From an uncultured Ruminococcus sp. (GTDB lineage: Bacteria; Bacillota_A; Clostridia; Oscillospirales; Ruminococcaceae), in the NCBI GenBank assembly GCA_900315975.1, contig ONBA01000036.1:1-24463 (forward strand): DNA of 24,463 bases, read 5' to 3'. Under the pieces are notes generated by a model, which saw only the letters and a list, made by a program, of their open reading frames with translations, was not told the origin of the DNA and searched no databases. The translations under genes and the position numbers were made by a program. Below, piece by piece: positions 1 to 6,749 of this stretch; position 1 is the first letter of the stretch, and each line of letters begins with the position of its first letter.

Positions 1-1
1 A

Positions 2-502
2 CAGCAGTTCTATGAAATGGCAATGCAGAACGGTGAAAAGGAAGCTCAGAAACTCCGAAAAGAGTCAGAGCAGAAGAAATCAAAGCTGGAAAAACGTAAC
101 AAGGAGCTTGACAATATCATTCGCTGTCTATATGAAGATAGAGTATCGGGAAGATTGTCTCCAGAGCGTTATGACAGCCTCGCAGCAGACTATGAAAAGG
201 AGCAGTCAGAGCTGAAAACTGAACTTGCTGAGCTCTCTGATCAGCTTGACACTGTAAGTTTACAGGAGAAGTACGTGTTTGACTTCATTGAAAAGGCGAA
301 GGCTAACATCGAACTGAAAGAGGTTACTCCTGAAGTGCTCAGAGCGTTCATATCACGCATTGAAGTCTATGAGAAACCTGAGAAATACTCTCGGACTTGC
401 GGTAATACCATATTGATACGCTACACCTTCCAGACAACTCATGAACCTGCGCCGATTCTAAAGCTGTCCGAAAACAAGACGTTTGCACAGGCAGCTTGCT
501 AA
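2..502 (+). CDS. Large serine recombinase, C-terminal part (5' end outside window)
   Basis: Open reading frame entering from the left edge with no start in view; about 166 residues remain. The visible part is a charged coiled-coil stretch rich in Lys/Glu (about residues 6-90), then a segment ending in ...RAFISRIEVYE, a Tyr/Ile-rich strand and a short tail FAQAAC. The coiled coil followed by an 'F(I/V).RIEVYE' segment is what I know from the C-terminus (DUF4368-type) of the TnpX/TndX-like large serine recombinases of clostridial mobilisable elements. The catalytic resolvase domain and the zinc-ribbon recombinase domain would lie to the left and cannot be checked. Such enzymes excise and integrate transposons or integrative elements, and their gene often lies near one end of the element. 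Family assignment rests on the tail only. Confidence 0.75.
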   Translation, partial: QQFYEMAMQNGEKEAQKLRKESEQKKSKLEKRNKELDNIIRCLYEDRVSGRLSPERYDSLAADYEKEQSELKTELAELSDQLDTVSLQEKYVFDFIEKAKANIELKEVTPEVLRAFISRIEVYEKPEKYSRTCGNTILIRYTFQTTHEPAPILKLSENKTFAQAAC

Positions 503-510
503 AATGAAGA

Positions 511-537
511 AACCCGAGGACGTTATGCCCTCGGGTT
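511..537. terminator. Hairpin after the recombinase gene
   Basis: Perfect 9-bp inverted repeat, AACCCGAGG (511-519) and CCTCGGGTT (529-537), with a 9-base loop, beginning eight bases after the recombinase stop. On the plus strand it is not followed by a clear T tract. On the minus strand the hairpin is followed by a T-rich stretch, so it could also end leftward transcripts coming from coaX and the tautomerase gene. Confidence 0.55.
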
Positions 538-690
538 ACATACGAATTTTATAAAGTTCCGTTAAGGATAGCGCGCTAAGGGGAGCCCCCTTTGGCGGTT
601 TCGCAGGATACCGAATATGTACCGTAAATTTACGGCTCGGTAGCCCACATGTACAGGGTAAGCGAGTTTACGAGCGTCAACGTGAGCTGG
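538..690. other. Non-coding stretch between recombinase hairpin and palindrome cluster
   Basis: No credible gene. It holds an imperfect GC-rich palindrome (AAGGGG-AG-CCCCCTT, around 578-593) and a perfect 14-base palindrome CCGTAAATTTACGG at 622-635. The recombinase gene to the left and ordinary chromosomal genes to the right make this the likely place for the end of the mobile element. I cannot fix the boundary because the other end of the element is not in the window. Confidence 0.4.
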
Positions 691-693
691 GTT

Positions 694-789
694 GCAAGGG
701 ACAATGTCCCTTGCCGGGAGTCCGAGGGCAGAGCCCGCGGCAGGGTCTGGGACAGAGTCCCAGCGGGGTGCAGGGGCAGAGCCCATGCA
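694..789. repeat. Cluster of four GC-rich palindromic units
   Basis: Four short palindromes in tandem, all with a 3-base loop. Unit 1: GCAAGGGAC-AAT-GTCCCTTGC (694-714). Unit 2: GGGC-AGA-GCCC (726-736). Unit 3: CTGGGAC-AGA-GTCCCAG (747-763). Unit 4: GGGC-AGA-GCCC (774-784), extended outwards by TGCA/TGCA arms to 769-789 with one mismatch. Three of the four share the loop AGA. The cluster ends seven bases from the stop codon of the tautomerase gene (minus strand). I recall similar GC-rich palindrome strings between genes in gut Clostridia, but no family name can be given from the sequence alone. Confidence 0.7.
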
Positions 790-795
790 GTAAGG

Positions 796-1137
796 TCAGA
801 AGTTAGAACCGTTCCAGCCCCAGCTTTCAGTCTCAGTGTATTTGACGTATATTCTGTCAGAAGAAATGCCGAGATTGTCGGTAAGCAGTCCGGTTATATG
901 GCTTGTCAGAGTGGTCTTGGCATTATGCGATGCTCCGCCGTATATGCTTACCTCTACCATTGCGGCAGGTTCGTTTGTGCCCTTGAACCAAAGTCTGTAC
1001 TCAGGTTCTATACCTACCATTAGCCAGCCTTCGGACTTGCCGGGAATAGCTGTTATAGCCTGACCAAGTGCAGATTTGATATCAGAAGCGATGTCGTCGG
1101 AAACGGATACATTGGTTTTTACGTTGATGAATGGCAT
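796..1137 (-). CDS. MIF-like tautomerase (phenylpyruvate tautomerase family)
   Basis: 113 residues, the usual length of macrophage migration inhibitory factor (MIF)/D-dopachrome tautomerase proteins. Pro follows the initiator Met, as needed for the N-terminal proline that acts as catalytic base. The C-terminus reads SSDRIYVKYTETESWGWNGSNF and aligns in pattern with the human MIF end (SPDRVYINYYD...GWNNSTF). A Lys at residue 34 (PGK) fits the active-site lysine of MIF. The family forms trimers and tautomerises keto/enol substrates such as phenylpyruvate in vitro; the bacterial role is generally unknown. The start has a strong AAGGAGGT site. The gene begins 12 bases after the coaX stop, so it is almost certainly cotranscribed with coaX. 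No signal peptide is visible, so a cytoplasmic location is likely. Confidence 0.85.
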   Translation of the reverse strand: MPFINVKTNVSVSDDIASDIKSALGQAITAIPGKSEGWLMVGIEPEYRLWFKGTNEPAAMVEVSIYGGASHNAKTTLTSHITGLLTDNLGISSDRIYVKYTETESWGWNGSNF

Positions 1138-1149
1138 GAGATGACCTCC

Positions 1150-1923
1150 TTATTTCTTCTTGTTTTTGCGGTAGATGATCGACAGACCCTTTATAAGAAG
1201 GTTCTTATCGAGTATTATTTCTTTGTTGCAGAGCGGAACTACAACTTCTGCAAGTCCTCCGGTAGCAACTGCTGTACACTTTTCGCCGAGTTCATTTTCT
1301 ATTCGGCTGATTATACCGTCGAGGGCACAGGCGTTAGAATAGAGTGCACCACTCTTCATGCAGTCGATAGTATTTCTGCCGATGATATTTGGCGGAAGCT
1401 CAAAGTCGATTTTTGGAAGCTGTGCAGTTCGCTGTATAAGAGCGTCGGTAGCAACTCCCATACCTGTGATGATAAGTCCGCCGAGGTAGTTTTTATTGCT
1501 GTCTACAACCGAAACAGTAGAGGCGGTGCCCATATCAATAATAATGAGCGGTACCGGGTACTGGTTTATAGCGGCAACAGCGTCAACAGCCTGGTCACTT
1601 CCGAGCTGACGAGGGTTGTCGATAAGAATGTTCAGTCCCGTTTTTACCCCGGGACCTGCCATCATAACTTCAACCTTGAAAAGTTTGCGGATAGCTTCCT
1701 TGACTGTGTTAGTGACAGACGGAACGACCGACGACATTATCGCATCGTGAATATCACTGCATTTGAAGTCATTCATTTCGAGAATATTGCGGATAAGAAC
1801 TGCGTATTCGGCGGCGGTAGCATTGTGATTAGTGGAAATTCGCTCGAAAACGAGGATATTGTCGCTTTCGTCAACACAGCCGAAAACTATATTGGTATTG
1901 CCTATATCAACTGCTAAAAGCAT
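1150..1923 (-). CDS. coaX: Type III pantothenate kinase
   Basis: 257 residues, normal length. CoaX phosphorylates pantothenate with ATP, the first step of CoA synthesis, in the cytoplasm. It belongs to the ASKHA fold: the phosphate-1 motif DIGNTN is at residues 6-11, the phosphate-2 segment IIIDMGTAST at 127-136, and the GG..I..G segment at 148-156. The pantothenate-binding segment reads DNPRQLGSD (102-110) and keeps the catalytic-type Asp110. The residue after it is Gln111, where most homologues I know have Arg (GADR). The start is fixed by CAGGAGG six bases upstream. An extended -10 promoter lies upstream, and the tautomerase gene follows at 12 bases. The later CoA enzyme coaBC is encoded on the divergent transcript, so the two units together form a CoA cluster. 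Confidence 0.95.
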   Translation of the reverse strand: MLLAVDIGNTNIVFGCVDESDNILVFERISTNHNATAAEYAVLIRNILEMNDFKCSDIHDAIMSSVVPSVTNTVKEAIRKLFKVEVMMAGPGVKTGLNILIDNPRQLGSDQAVDAVAAINQYPVPLIIIDMGTASTVSVVDSNKNYLGGLIITGMGVATDALIQRTAQLPKIDFELPPNIIGRNTIDCMKSGALYSNACALDGIISRIENELGEKCTAVATGGLAEVVVPLCNKEIILDKNLLIKGLSIIYRKNKKK

Positions 1924-1955
1924 ATTTTACCTCCTGTGGAAAATCTTGTAAACAT

Positions 1956-1964
1956 ATTATAGCA
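1956..1964 (-). promoter_or_regulatory. Extended -10 promoter of coaX
   Basis: On the minus strand this reads TG-C-TATAAT, an extended -10 element. The -35 region 17 bases upstream (TAGATT) is a poor match, which fits an extended -10 promoter. It would start transcription about 25-30 bases before the coaX start codon. Confidence 0.6.
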
Positions 1965-2004
1965 TATTATTTTAGAAAAATCTATAGCTTTTTTTGAATA
2001 TACG

Positions 2005-2013
2005 TGATATAAT
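2005..2013 (+). promoter_or_regulatory. Extended -10 promoter of the GNAT-coaBC unit
   Basis: TG-A-TATAAT on the plus strand, again with no good -35 box. It stands back to back with the coaX extended -10 only about 40 bases away, so the two CoA transcripts share a short divergent control region. Transcription would begin roughly 30 bases before the acetyltransferase start. Confidence 0.6.
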
Positions 2014-2049
2014 TAATGTATCTGCAATAAGTAAAAGGAGGTTTGGGAA

Positions 2050-2496
2050 ATGTCAAATATACGACCGGCAAAAAAAGCTGATTTATCACGTATCGCGGAG
2101 ATTTTTGTTTTCAATTACCGGCTGAATTTTTACCCATTCTTCAAGAATGACCCATTCTATTTCGGTGAACTGAACGTTCTTGATACTGCTGAGGAGTTTG
2201 GCAGTGACCTTAGTGGCTTTTACGTTTATGACGACGGAGTGGTCAAGGGTTTTATCTATGTAAAAGGTGACGAACTCAATAAACTCCATGTTGATTCGCA
2301 GTTTCAAAGTCAGGGGATAGGTGAAAAACTGCTTGAATACGCAGTATCACAGCTTGGGATTACGTGGCTGTGGGTGCTTAAATACAATGAACGCGGACAG
2401 GCTTTTTATCAGCGTCACGGATTCAGTTTCAGCGGTGACGAACTGATAGAGGACGACTGGGTGCCGCTTATTAAAATGATAAAATCGGAGGAATAA
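2050..2496 (+). CDS. GNAT family N-acetyltransferase
   Basis: 148 residues, typical of a single GNAT domain. It transfers an acetyl group from acetyl-CoA to an unidentified amine. Motif A is clear: LHVDSQFQSQGIGEKLLEYA (residues 78-97), with Q-x-x-G-x-G for the CoA pyrophosphate. It is followed by a beta5/alpha4 segment NERGQAFYQRHGF typical of GNAT enzymes. The start is preceded by a strong AAAAGGAGG site. The stop is two bases from the coaBC start, and the coaBC ribosome site lies inside its last codons, so the two genes are cotranscribed and probably coupled. The placement with CoA genes does not reveal its substrate. It could act on a ribosomal protein, an amino acid or a small toxic amine. 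Confidence 0.85.
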   Translation: MSNIRPAKKADLSRIAEIFVFNYRLNFYPFFKNDPFYFGELNVLDTAEEFGSDLSGFYVYDDGVVKGFIYVKGDELNKLHVDSQFQSQGIGEKLLEYAVSQLGITWLWVLKYNERGQAFYQRHGFSFSGDELIEDDWVPLIKMIKSEE

Positions 2497-2498
2497 AT

Positions 2499-3689
2499 AT
2501 GCTCAGTGGAAAAACAGTTCTGCTCGGAGTTTCAAGCTCTATAGCGGCTTATAAGATATGTGACCTTGCACGTATGCTTACTAAACTCGGCGCGGAGGTG
2601 CACGTTTCTATGACGGCAAATGCACAGAATTTCGTGCATCCGCTTACATTCGAGACTCTCACACAGCATAAGTGCCTGATAGATACATTCGACCGCAATT
2701 TCGAGTACAGCGTTGAACACGTTGCTATCGCAAAAAAAGCTGACGTTGTAATGGTAGCTCCGGCTACTGCTAATGTGATAGGAAAAATCGCAAACGGCAT
2801 CGCAGACGATATGCTCACTACAACTGTTATGGCGTGTCCGTGCAGAAAGATGATAGCTCCGGCGATGAATCATAATATGTACCACAATCCGATCGTGCAG
2901 GAGAATATAGAAAAGCTTCGCCGTCACGGTTATGAGATAGTCGAGCCGGTAAGAGGAATGCTTGCAAACCGCGATATAGGCGATGGAAAGCTCCCAGATG
3001 TAAATGTCCTGCTTGAATATATAGTACGTGAGATTGCCTTTGAGAAAGACCTTGCCGGCAAAAAGGTGCTCGTCACAGCCGGTGCTACCCGCGAAAGCAT
3101 CGACCCGGTCCGCTTTATCACCAATCATTCGAGCGGAAAAATGGGGTTTGCAGTTGCAAAGGCGGCAATGCTTCGCGGAGCCGAGGTAACGGTAGTTGCG
3201 GCACATACTGACGTAGAGCCGCCGATGTTTGTGAATGTAGTGAATGTTAATTCTGCTGAGGATATGTTCTGCGCGGTGAAGGAGCGTCTCGACGAGAGCG
3301 ATATCATCATCAAGGCGGCGGCAGTTGCCGATTATACGCCGGTTGCAGTTGCCGACAACAAGATAAAGAAGTCGGACGGTGATATGTCGATACCGCTGAA
3401 ACGTACAACGGATATCCTCTCATATATTGGTGAACACAAGCGTGAGGGACAGATAGTCTGCGGATTTTCCATGGAAACTGAGAACGTTATCGAGAATTCG
3501 CGTAAAAAGCTTGCTAAGAAAAACTGTGATATGATATGTGCCAACTCCATAAAAAAGGCGGGAGCCGGATTCGGCGGAGATACCAATATCATAACGATGA
3601 TAACGTCCGACCGTGATGAAGAACTTGAGCTTATGAGTAAATTTGACGCGGCAAACATTATCCTTGACCGCTTAAAGAATATGCAATAA
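2499..3689 (+). CDS. coaBC: Bifunctional phosphopantothenoylcysteine decarboxylase / phosphopantothenate-cysteine ligase
   Basis: 396 residues, normal for the fused enzyme. The N-terminal CoaC half (about 1-180) is an FMN flavoprotein that decarboxylates 4'-phosphopantothenoylcysteine. The C-terminal CoaB half (about 185-396) couples cysteine to phosphopantothenate with CTP. Visible marks: VSSSIAAYK (11-19), active-site His74 in VEHVAIAKKAD, PATANVIGKIANGIADD, and PAMNHNMYHNP (121-131, with Tyr128 where Trp is usual). In CoaB: TAGATRESIDPVRFITNHSSGKMG and KAAAVADYTP. The substrate clamp reads LANRDIGDGK at 155-164. Most enzymes I know have LACGDxGxGR there, so the Cys that completes decarboxylation is replaced by Asn157. 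In B. subtilis the gene lies between rpoZ and priA; here it sits about 12 kb from them, next to coaX. A symmetrical terminator follows at once. Confidence 0.95.
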   Translation: MLSGKTVLLGVSSSIAAYKICDLARMLTKLGAEVHVSMTANAQNFVHPLTFETLTQHKCLIDTFDRNFEYSVEHVAIAKKADVVMVAPATANVIGKIANGIADDMLTTTVMACPCRKMIAPAMNHNMYHNPIVQENIEKLRRHGYEIVEPVRGMLANRDIGDGKLPDVNVLLEYIVREIAFEKDLAGKKVLVTAGATRESIDPVRFITNHSSGKMGFAVAKAAMLRGAEVTVVAAHTDVEPPMFVNVVNVNSAEDMFCAVKERLDESDIIIKAAAVADYTPVAVADNKIKKSDGDMSIPLKRTTDILSYIGEHKREGQIVCGFSMETENVIENSRKKLAKKNCDMICANSIKKAGAGFGGDTNIITMITSDRDEELELMSKFDAANIILDRLKNMQ

Positions 3690-3726
3690 AAAAAGCTGTT
3701 AGCATCGGTGATGCTAACAGCTTTTT
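3690..3726. terminator. Bidirectional terminator between coaBC and the DUF1846 gene
   Basis: Nearly perfect 17-bp inverted repeat: A5-GCTGTTAGCATC (3690-3706), loop GGT, and GATGCTAACAGC-T5 (3710-3726). The A run on one side and T run on the other make it an intrinsic terminator on both strands. It serves the two convergent genes and starts directly after the coaBC stop. Confidence 0.92.
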
Positions 3727-3729
3727 GCA

Positions 3730-5202
3730 TTAGTTGCTGTATTTGGGTTCGCAGGTGAGGTTTATGCCGAGACGCTTGAATATGCGCTCGTCAACTGCTG
3801 AAAGTATAACGGTCGAGTGCACCTCACATCCGCGGAGCTTTGAGATCTGTTCCATAGCGAGCTTTGCATTTTCGTCTGTAGTAGCACAGATCGAGAGTGC
3901 GAGGAGAGTTTCGTCTGTATGTATTCTCGGATTATTGTTGCCGAGATGGTTGACCTTAAGATCCATGATAGGCTCAATAACATGAGGCGACATGAGAAGT
4001 ACGCTATCGTCAAGACCTGCGAAGTACTTGAGGGCATTGAGGAGAAGTCCGGAAACAGCACCGAGGAGATTTGAAGTTCTGCCGGTGAGGATAGTTCCGT
4101 CGGGAAGTTCCATAGCTGCGGCAGGAGCGCCTGTTGCAGCTTCTTTTGCGAGAGCTGCTGAGACGACTTTTCTGTCCTCGGGAGTAACATTTGCCTGTTT
4201 CATGAGGAGTTCGAGCTTCATTACCTCATCGTCGGAAATAAGGCCCTTGCGCTTGTCGCACTGAGCGATGTAATAACGGCGGATTATTTCGTCGCAGGCG
4301 GCCTTGCAGGTAACCTCGTCGTCAACGATGCAGTTTCCTGCCATATTTACACCCATATCCGTAGGCGACTTATAAGGCGACTGACCGAGTATCTTCTCAA
4401 ACATTGCATTGAGAACCGGGAATATCTCAACATCGCGGTTGTAGTTTACGGTAGTTTGACCGTAAGCTTCGAGGTGGAAGGGGTCAATCATATTAACGTC
4501 GTTGAGGTCGGCGGTAGCGGCTTCATACGCGATATTTACCGGGTGACGGAGGGGAAGGTTCCATATAGGGAAGGTCTCGAACTTGGCATATCCTGCATTT
4601 CTGCCGTGTTTATGCTCATGATAGAGCTGAGAGAGGCAGGTTGCCATTTTTCCGCTTCCGGGGCCCGGAGCGGTTATAACAACGAGGCGGCGTGAAGTTT
4701 CGATGTAATCGTTTTTGCCGTAGCCTTCGTCGCTGATAATGTGCTGGAGGTTTGAGGGATAACCCTTGATGCTGTAGTGGTGGTATACCTTTATGCCGAG
4801 AGCTTCAAGTCTGCTCTGGAATGCGATAGCAGTGGGCTGGCTGTCGTAGCGGGTGAGTACAACACTGCTAACGTAAAGGCCTATTTTGGTGAAGACGTTA
4901 TAGAGGCGGATTACGTCAACATCGTATGTAATACCGAGGTCGCCTCTGACTTTGTTTTTTTCTATGTCGTCTGAATTGATAACGATTACTATTTCAGCCT
5001 CGTCCTTAAGTTCAAGGAGCATCTGGAGCTTACTGTCGGGCTTGAATCCGGGGAGAACGCGGGACGCGTGGAAATCGTCGAATAACTTTCCGCCGAATTC
5101 GAGATAGAGTTTATCGCCGAACTGTTCAATACGCTGGCGAATGTGTTCGGACTGCATTTTTAGATACTTTTGGTTATCGAAACCGATTTTACTTTCAGAC
5201 AT
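3730..5202 (-). CDS. DUF1846 domain-containing protein
   Basis: 490 residues from the chosen start. The opening SKIGFDNQKYLKMQSEHI and the segment LYLEFGGKLFDDFHASRVLPGF match the DUF1846 family as I know it: large cytoplasmic proteins with solved structures but no established reaction. A P-loop-like stretch TAPGPGSGK lies at about residues 177-185, followed by MATCLSQLYHEH, so nucleotide binding is possible but unproven. There is no signal peptide or membrane segment. An upstream in-frame ATG would add 15 residues, but the ATG at 5202 has GGAGG eight bases before it (5211-5215) and gives the family N-terminus. The gene has its own consensus promoter and a terminator at each end, so it is a single-gene transcript. 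Confidence 0.88.
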   Translation of the reverse strand: MSESKIGFDNQKYLKMQSEHIRQRIEQFGDKLYLEFGGKLFDDFHASRVLPGFKPDSKLQMLLELKDEAEIVIVINSDDIEKNKVRGDLGITYDVDVIRLYNVFTKIGLYVSSVVLTRYDSQPTAIAFQSRLEALGIKVYHHYSIKGYPSNLQHIISDEGYGKNDYIETSRRLVVITAPGPGSGKMATCLSQLYHEHKHGRNAGYAKFETFPIWNLPLRHPVNIAYEAATADLNDVNMIDPFHLEAYGQTTVNYNRDVEIFPVLNAMFEKILGQSPYKSPTDMGVNMAGNCIVDDEVTCKAACDEIIRRYYIAQCDKRKGLISDDEVMKLELLMKQANVTPEDRKVVSAALAKEAATGAPAAAMELPDGTILTGRTSNLLGAVSGLLLNALKYFAGLDDSVLLMSPHVIEPIMDLKVNHLGNNNPRIHTDETLLALSICATTDENAKLAMEQISKLRGCEVHSTVILSAVDERIFKRLGINLTCEPKYSN

Positions 5203-5235
5203 ACTTCTTTCCTCCATAAAAAACAATACTATAAT

Positions 5236-5264
5236 ATTATAAAACAAAACCCGACAAAATGCAA
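5236..5264 (-). promoter_or_regulatory. Consensus promoter of the DUF1846 gene
   Basis: On the minus strand: -35 TTGCAT (5264-5259), 17-base spacer, -10 TATAAT (5241-5236). It lies between the terminator of the upstream ABC operon and the DUF1846 start, with a predicted leader of roughly 25 nt. Confidence 0.85.
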
Positions 5265-5276
5265 TAGAAAAAACAG

Positions 5277-5306
5277 AAAAAAGACTGCCCGAAGGCAGTC
5301 TTTTTT
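5277..5306. terminator. Terminator of the ABC/GldG/DUF4340 operon
   Basis: GACTGCC (5283-5289), loop CGAA, GGCAGTC (5294-5300), flanked by six A on the left and seven T on the right. It works as an intrinsic terminator on either strand. The transcript that needs it is the leftward operon ending at 5358, because no gene reads rightward into it. Confidence 0.9.
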
Positions 5307-5357
5307 TAGAAGTCAGAGATAATTTCTGTACATCTTACGTTTCCTTATCCGGATACA

Positions 5358-6749
5358 TCAGCCGGCAGAAGCGTACTGTTTCAGAATTTCGTACATTGAT
5401 TCCATTGAGTTCTGACCGGTCATGAAATTGAGCATGGTCTTGGTACCGGTATATTCACCGCAGTAGAACACATAGCATTCATCGTCGTTACCGGTGGGGA
5501 CGAGGTCGATATTGACTGTTTCGCCGCTGTTTTTAGTGTATTTAGCAGAGAGGACAGGGCTTTGCAGTGACGGATTATCGTCAGGAGCAATATCTGATAT
5601 GCTTACATATGAGAAGATGTTATAGAAGCTTTCAAGCATATTTTTAACCTCAGTTTTAGTGAGGTCGAGTTCGCCTGCACTGAATGAAGCTTTATTGTCG
5701 GATAAATTTACCGTGAAGCTGTCGGTAACGGCAGGGCAGGCAACTTCAAATGCCGATATGTCATAGAGATTAGCACTTTCAACACTCTGCATTATAAGGT
5801 CGAAAATTGAATAGTTAACGAAGTTGATATCGGAAGTGTAGAAAGTTTCGACAAGACCACTGTCCTTGAGGAGGGCATATGTCGTAGTTGCGGCATCTTT
5901 GCCATAGCGGCTGAAAAGAACAGTTTTTGAAGAGCCGTCACTGCTTTTGACCTCAAGTTCTGCAAACGGTTTATCGAATCCGTATTTTGAGAGGTCGTCA
6001 AGTTTTTCCTCGATTATCTGATTTGATTCAAGTCTTGTAATGACTGTAAGGATAGTTGACGGACGTGTCTGATTCACTGTCAGAAGGGAATATTCCTCAG
6101 GAAGCTGCCAGTTTCCGCTGTTGGGGTCGCGGGTTAGGGAATAATTGATTTTGCCGTCGAGCTTGACGGTTATTTCGTTGATGTCGTTTTCGGAGTAAGG
6201 TATAAGCTTGGGGTCTATAAGCTCGGAGCGGCTGCAGGTAAGAGTGTTTGCGTCGTCGGCGAGGATAGCGTATATCTTGTTCTTGCCGTCGACAGTAGCA
6301 TAGTAGTAACCGCCTGTCGGACTTGCGTCTCCGATATTGACTGTATAACTCTCGCTGCCTGTAGATACTGTAAGCACGTAAGGGTCAGTCAGACCGTATT
6401 TCTGCTTGGATTCTTCTGTGATGTCGCCGTAATTCTTGTATGCCTTGAAGTCTTTCAGCAATGTGCATATACCCATTGGCATATTCTGATTGATGACAAA
6501 ATCATTTCCGCTTGCGGGGTCGTTCACCCATATGTCGCCGTCGAGAATGAGGGTATACTCACCGTCAGCGGCATTTATCTGTATTTTGTTTATACTTGCG
6601 GAATCTAACTGAGCAAGCTCGTTTTCGGCAAGTTCTGCTTTCTTTTTAGAATTCTCTTTGTCGTCTTTGTTCTTGACAGCGAAGAAAGCGCCTATCGACA
6701 AGCCTGACGCAGCAATAAGAGCAACTACTGCGATAATACCTTTTTTCAT
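5358..6749 (-). CDS. DUF4340 domain-containing membrane-anchored protein
   Basis: 463 residues. The N-terminus MKKGIIAVVALIAASGLSIG is a single hydrophobic anchor with two lysines inside, so the rest should lie outside the membrane. The body is a repetitive beta-rich protein (for example LILDGDIWVNDP, YTVNIGDASPTGGYYYATVDGK), as in DUF4340 proteins that stand last in GldA/GldF/GldG-type operons. Start choice: an ATG eight codons upstream is possible, but the ATG at 6749 overlaps the stop of the preceding gene as TAATG, with AAAGGAG just ahead. It is therefore translationally coupled to the GldG-like gene and likely works with it outside the membrane. The biochemical function is unknown. The operon terminator follows about 50 bases on. 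Confidence 0.82.
   Translation of the reverse strand: MKKGIIAVVALIAASGLSIGAFFAVKNKDDKENSKKKAELAENELAQLDSASINKIQINAADGEYTLILDGDIWVNDPASGNDFVINQNMPMGICTLLKDFKAYKNYGDITEESKQKYGLTDPYVLTVSTGSESYTVNIGDASPTGGYYYATVDGKNKIYAILADDANTLTCSRSELIDPKLIPYSENDINEITVKLDGKINYSLTRDPNSGNWQLPEEYSLLTVNQTRPSTILTVITRLESNQIIEEKLDDLSKYGFDKPFAELEVKSSDGSSKTVLFSRYGKDAATTTYALLKDSGLVETFYTSDINFVNYSIFDLIMQSVESANLYDISAFEVACPAVTDSFTVNLSDNKASFSAGELDLTKTEVKNMLESFYNIFSYVSISDIAPDDNPSLQSPVLSAKYTKNSGETVNIDLVPTGNDDECYVFYCGEYTGTKTMLNFMTGQNSMESMYEILKQYASAG

Noticed and set aside
562..1023. Two overlapping short frames, one on each strand, in the palindrome region
   Set aside because: Their translations simply follow the GC-rich palindromes (repeats of Gly, Arg, Pro, Ala) and one runs into the tautomerase gene; no start signals.
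1141..1917. Long open frame (258 codons) on the plus strand opposite coaX
   Set aside because: It mirrors coaX almost exactly, has no ribosome site and encodes no recognisable protein, while the minus-strand frame has all CoaX motifs.
2532..3206. Open frame of 224 codons on the minus strand inside coaBC
   Set aside because: Antisense shadow of a clear coaBC reading frame; the product is Cys/His/Tyr-rich with no family pattern.
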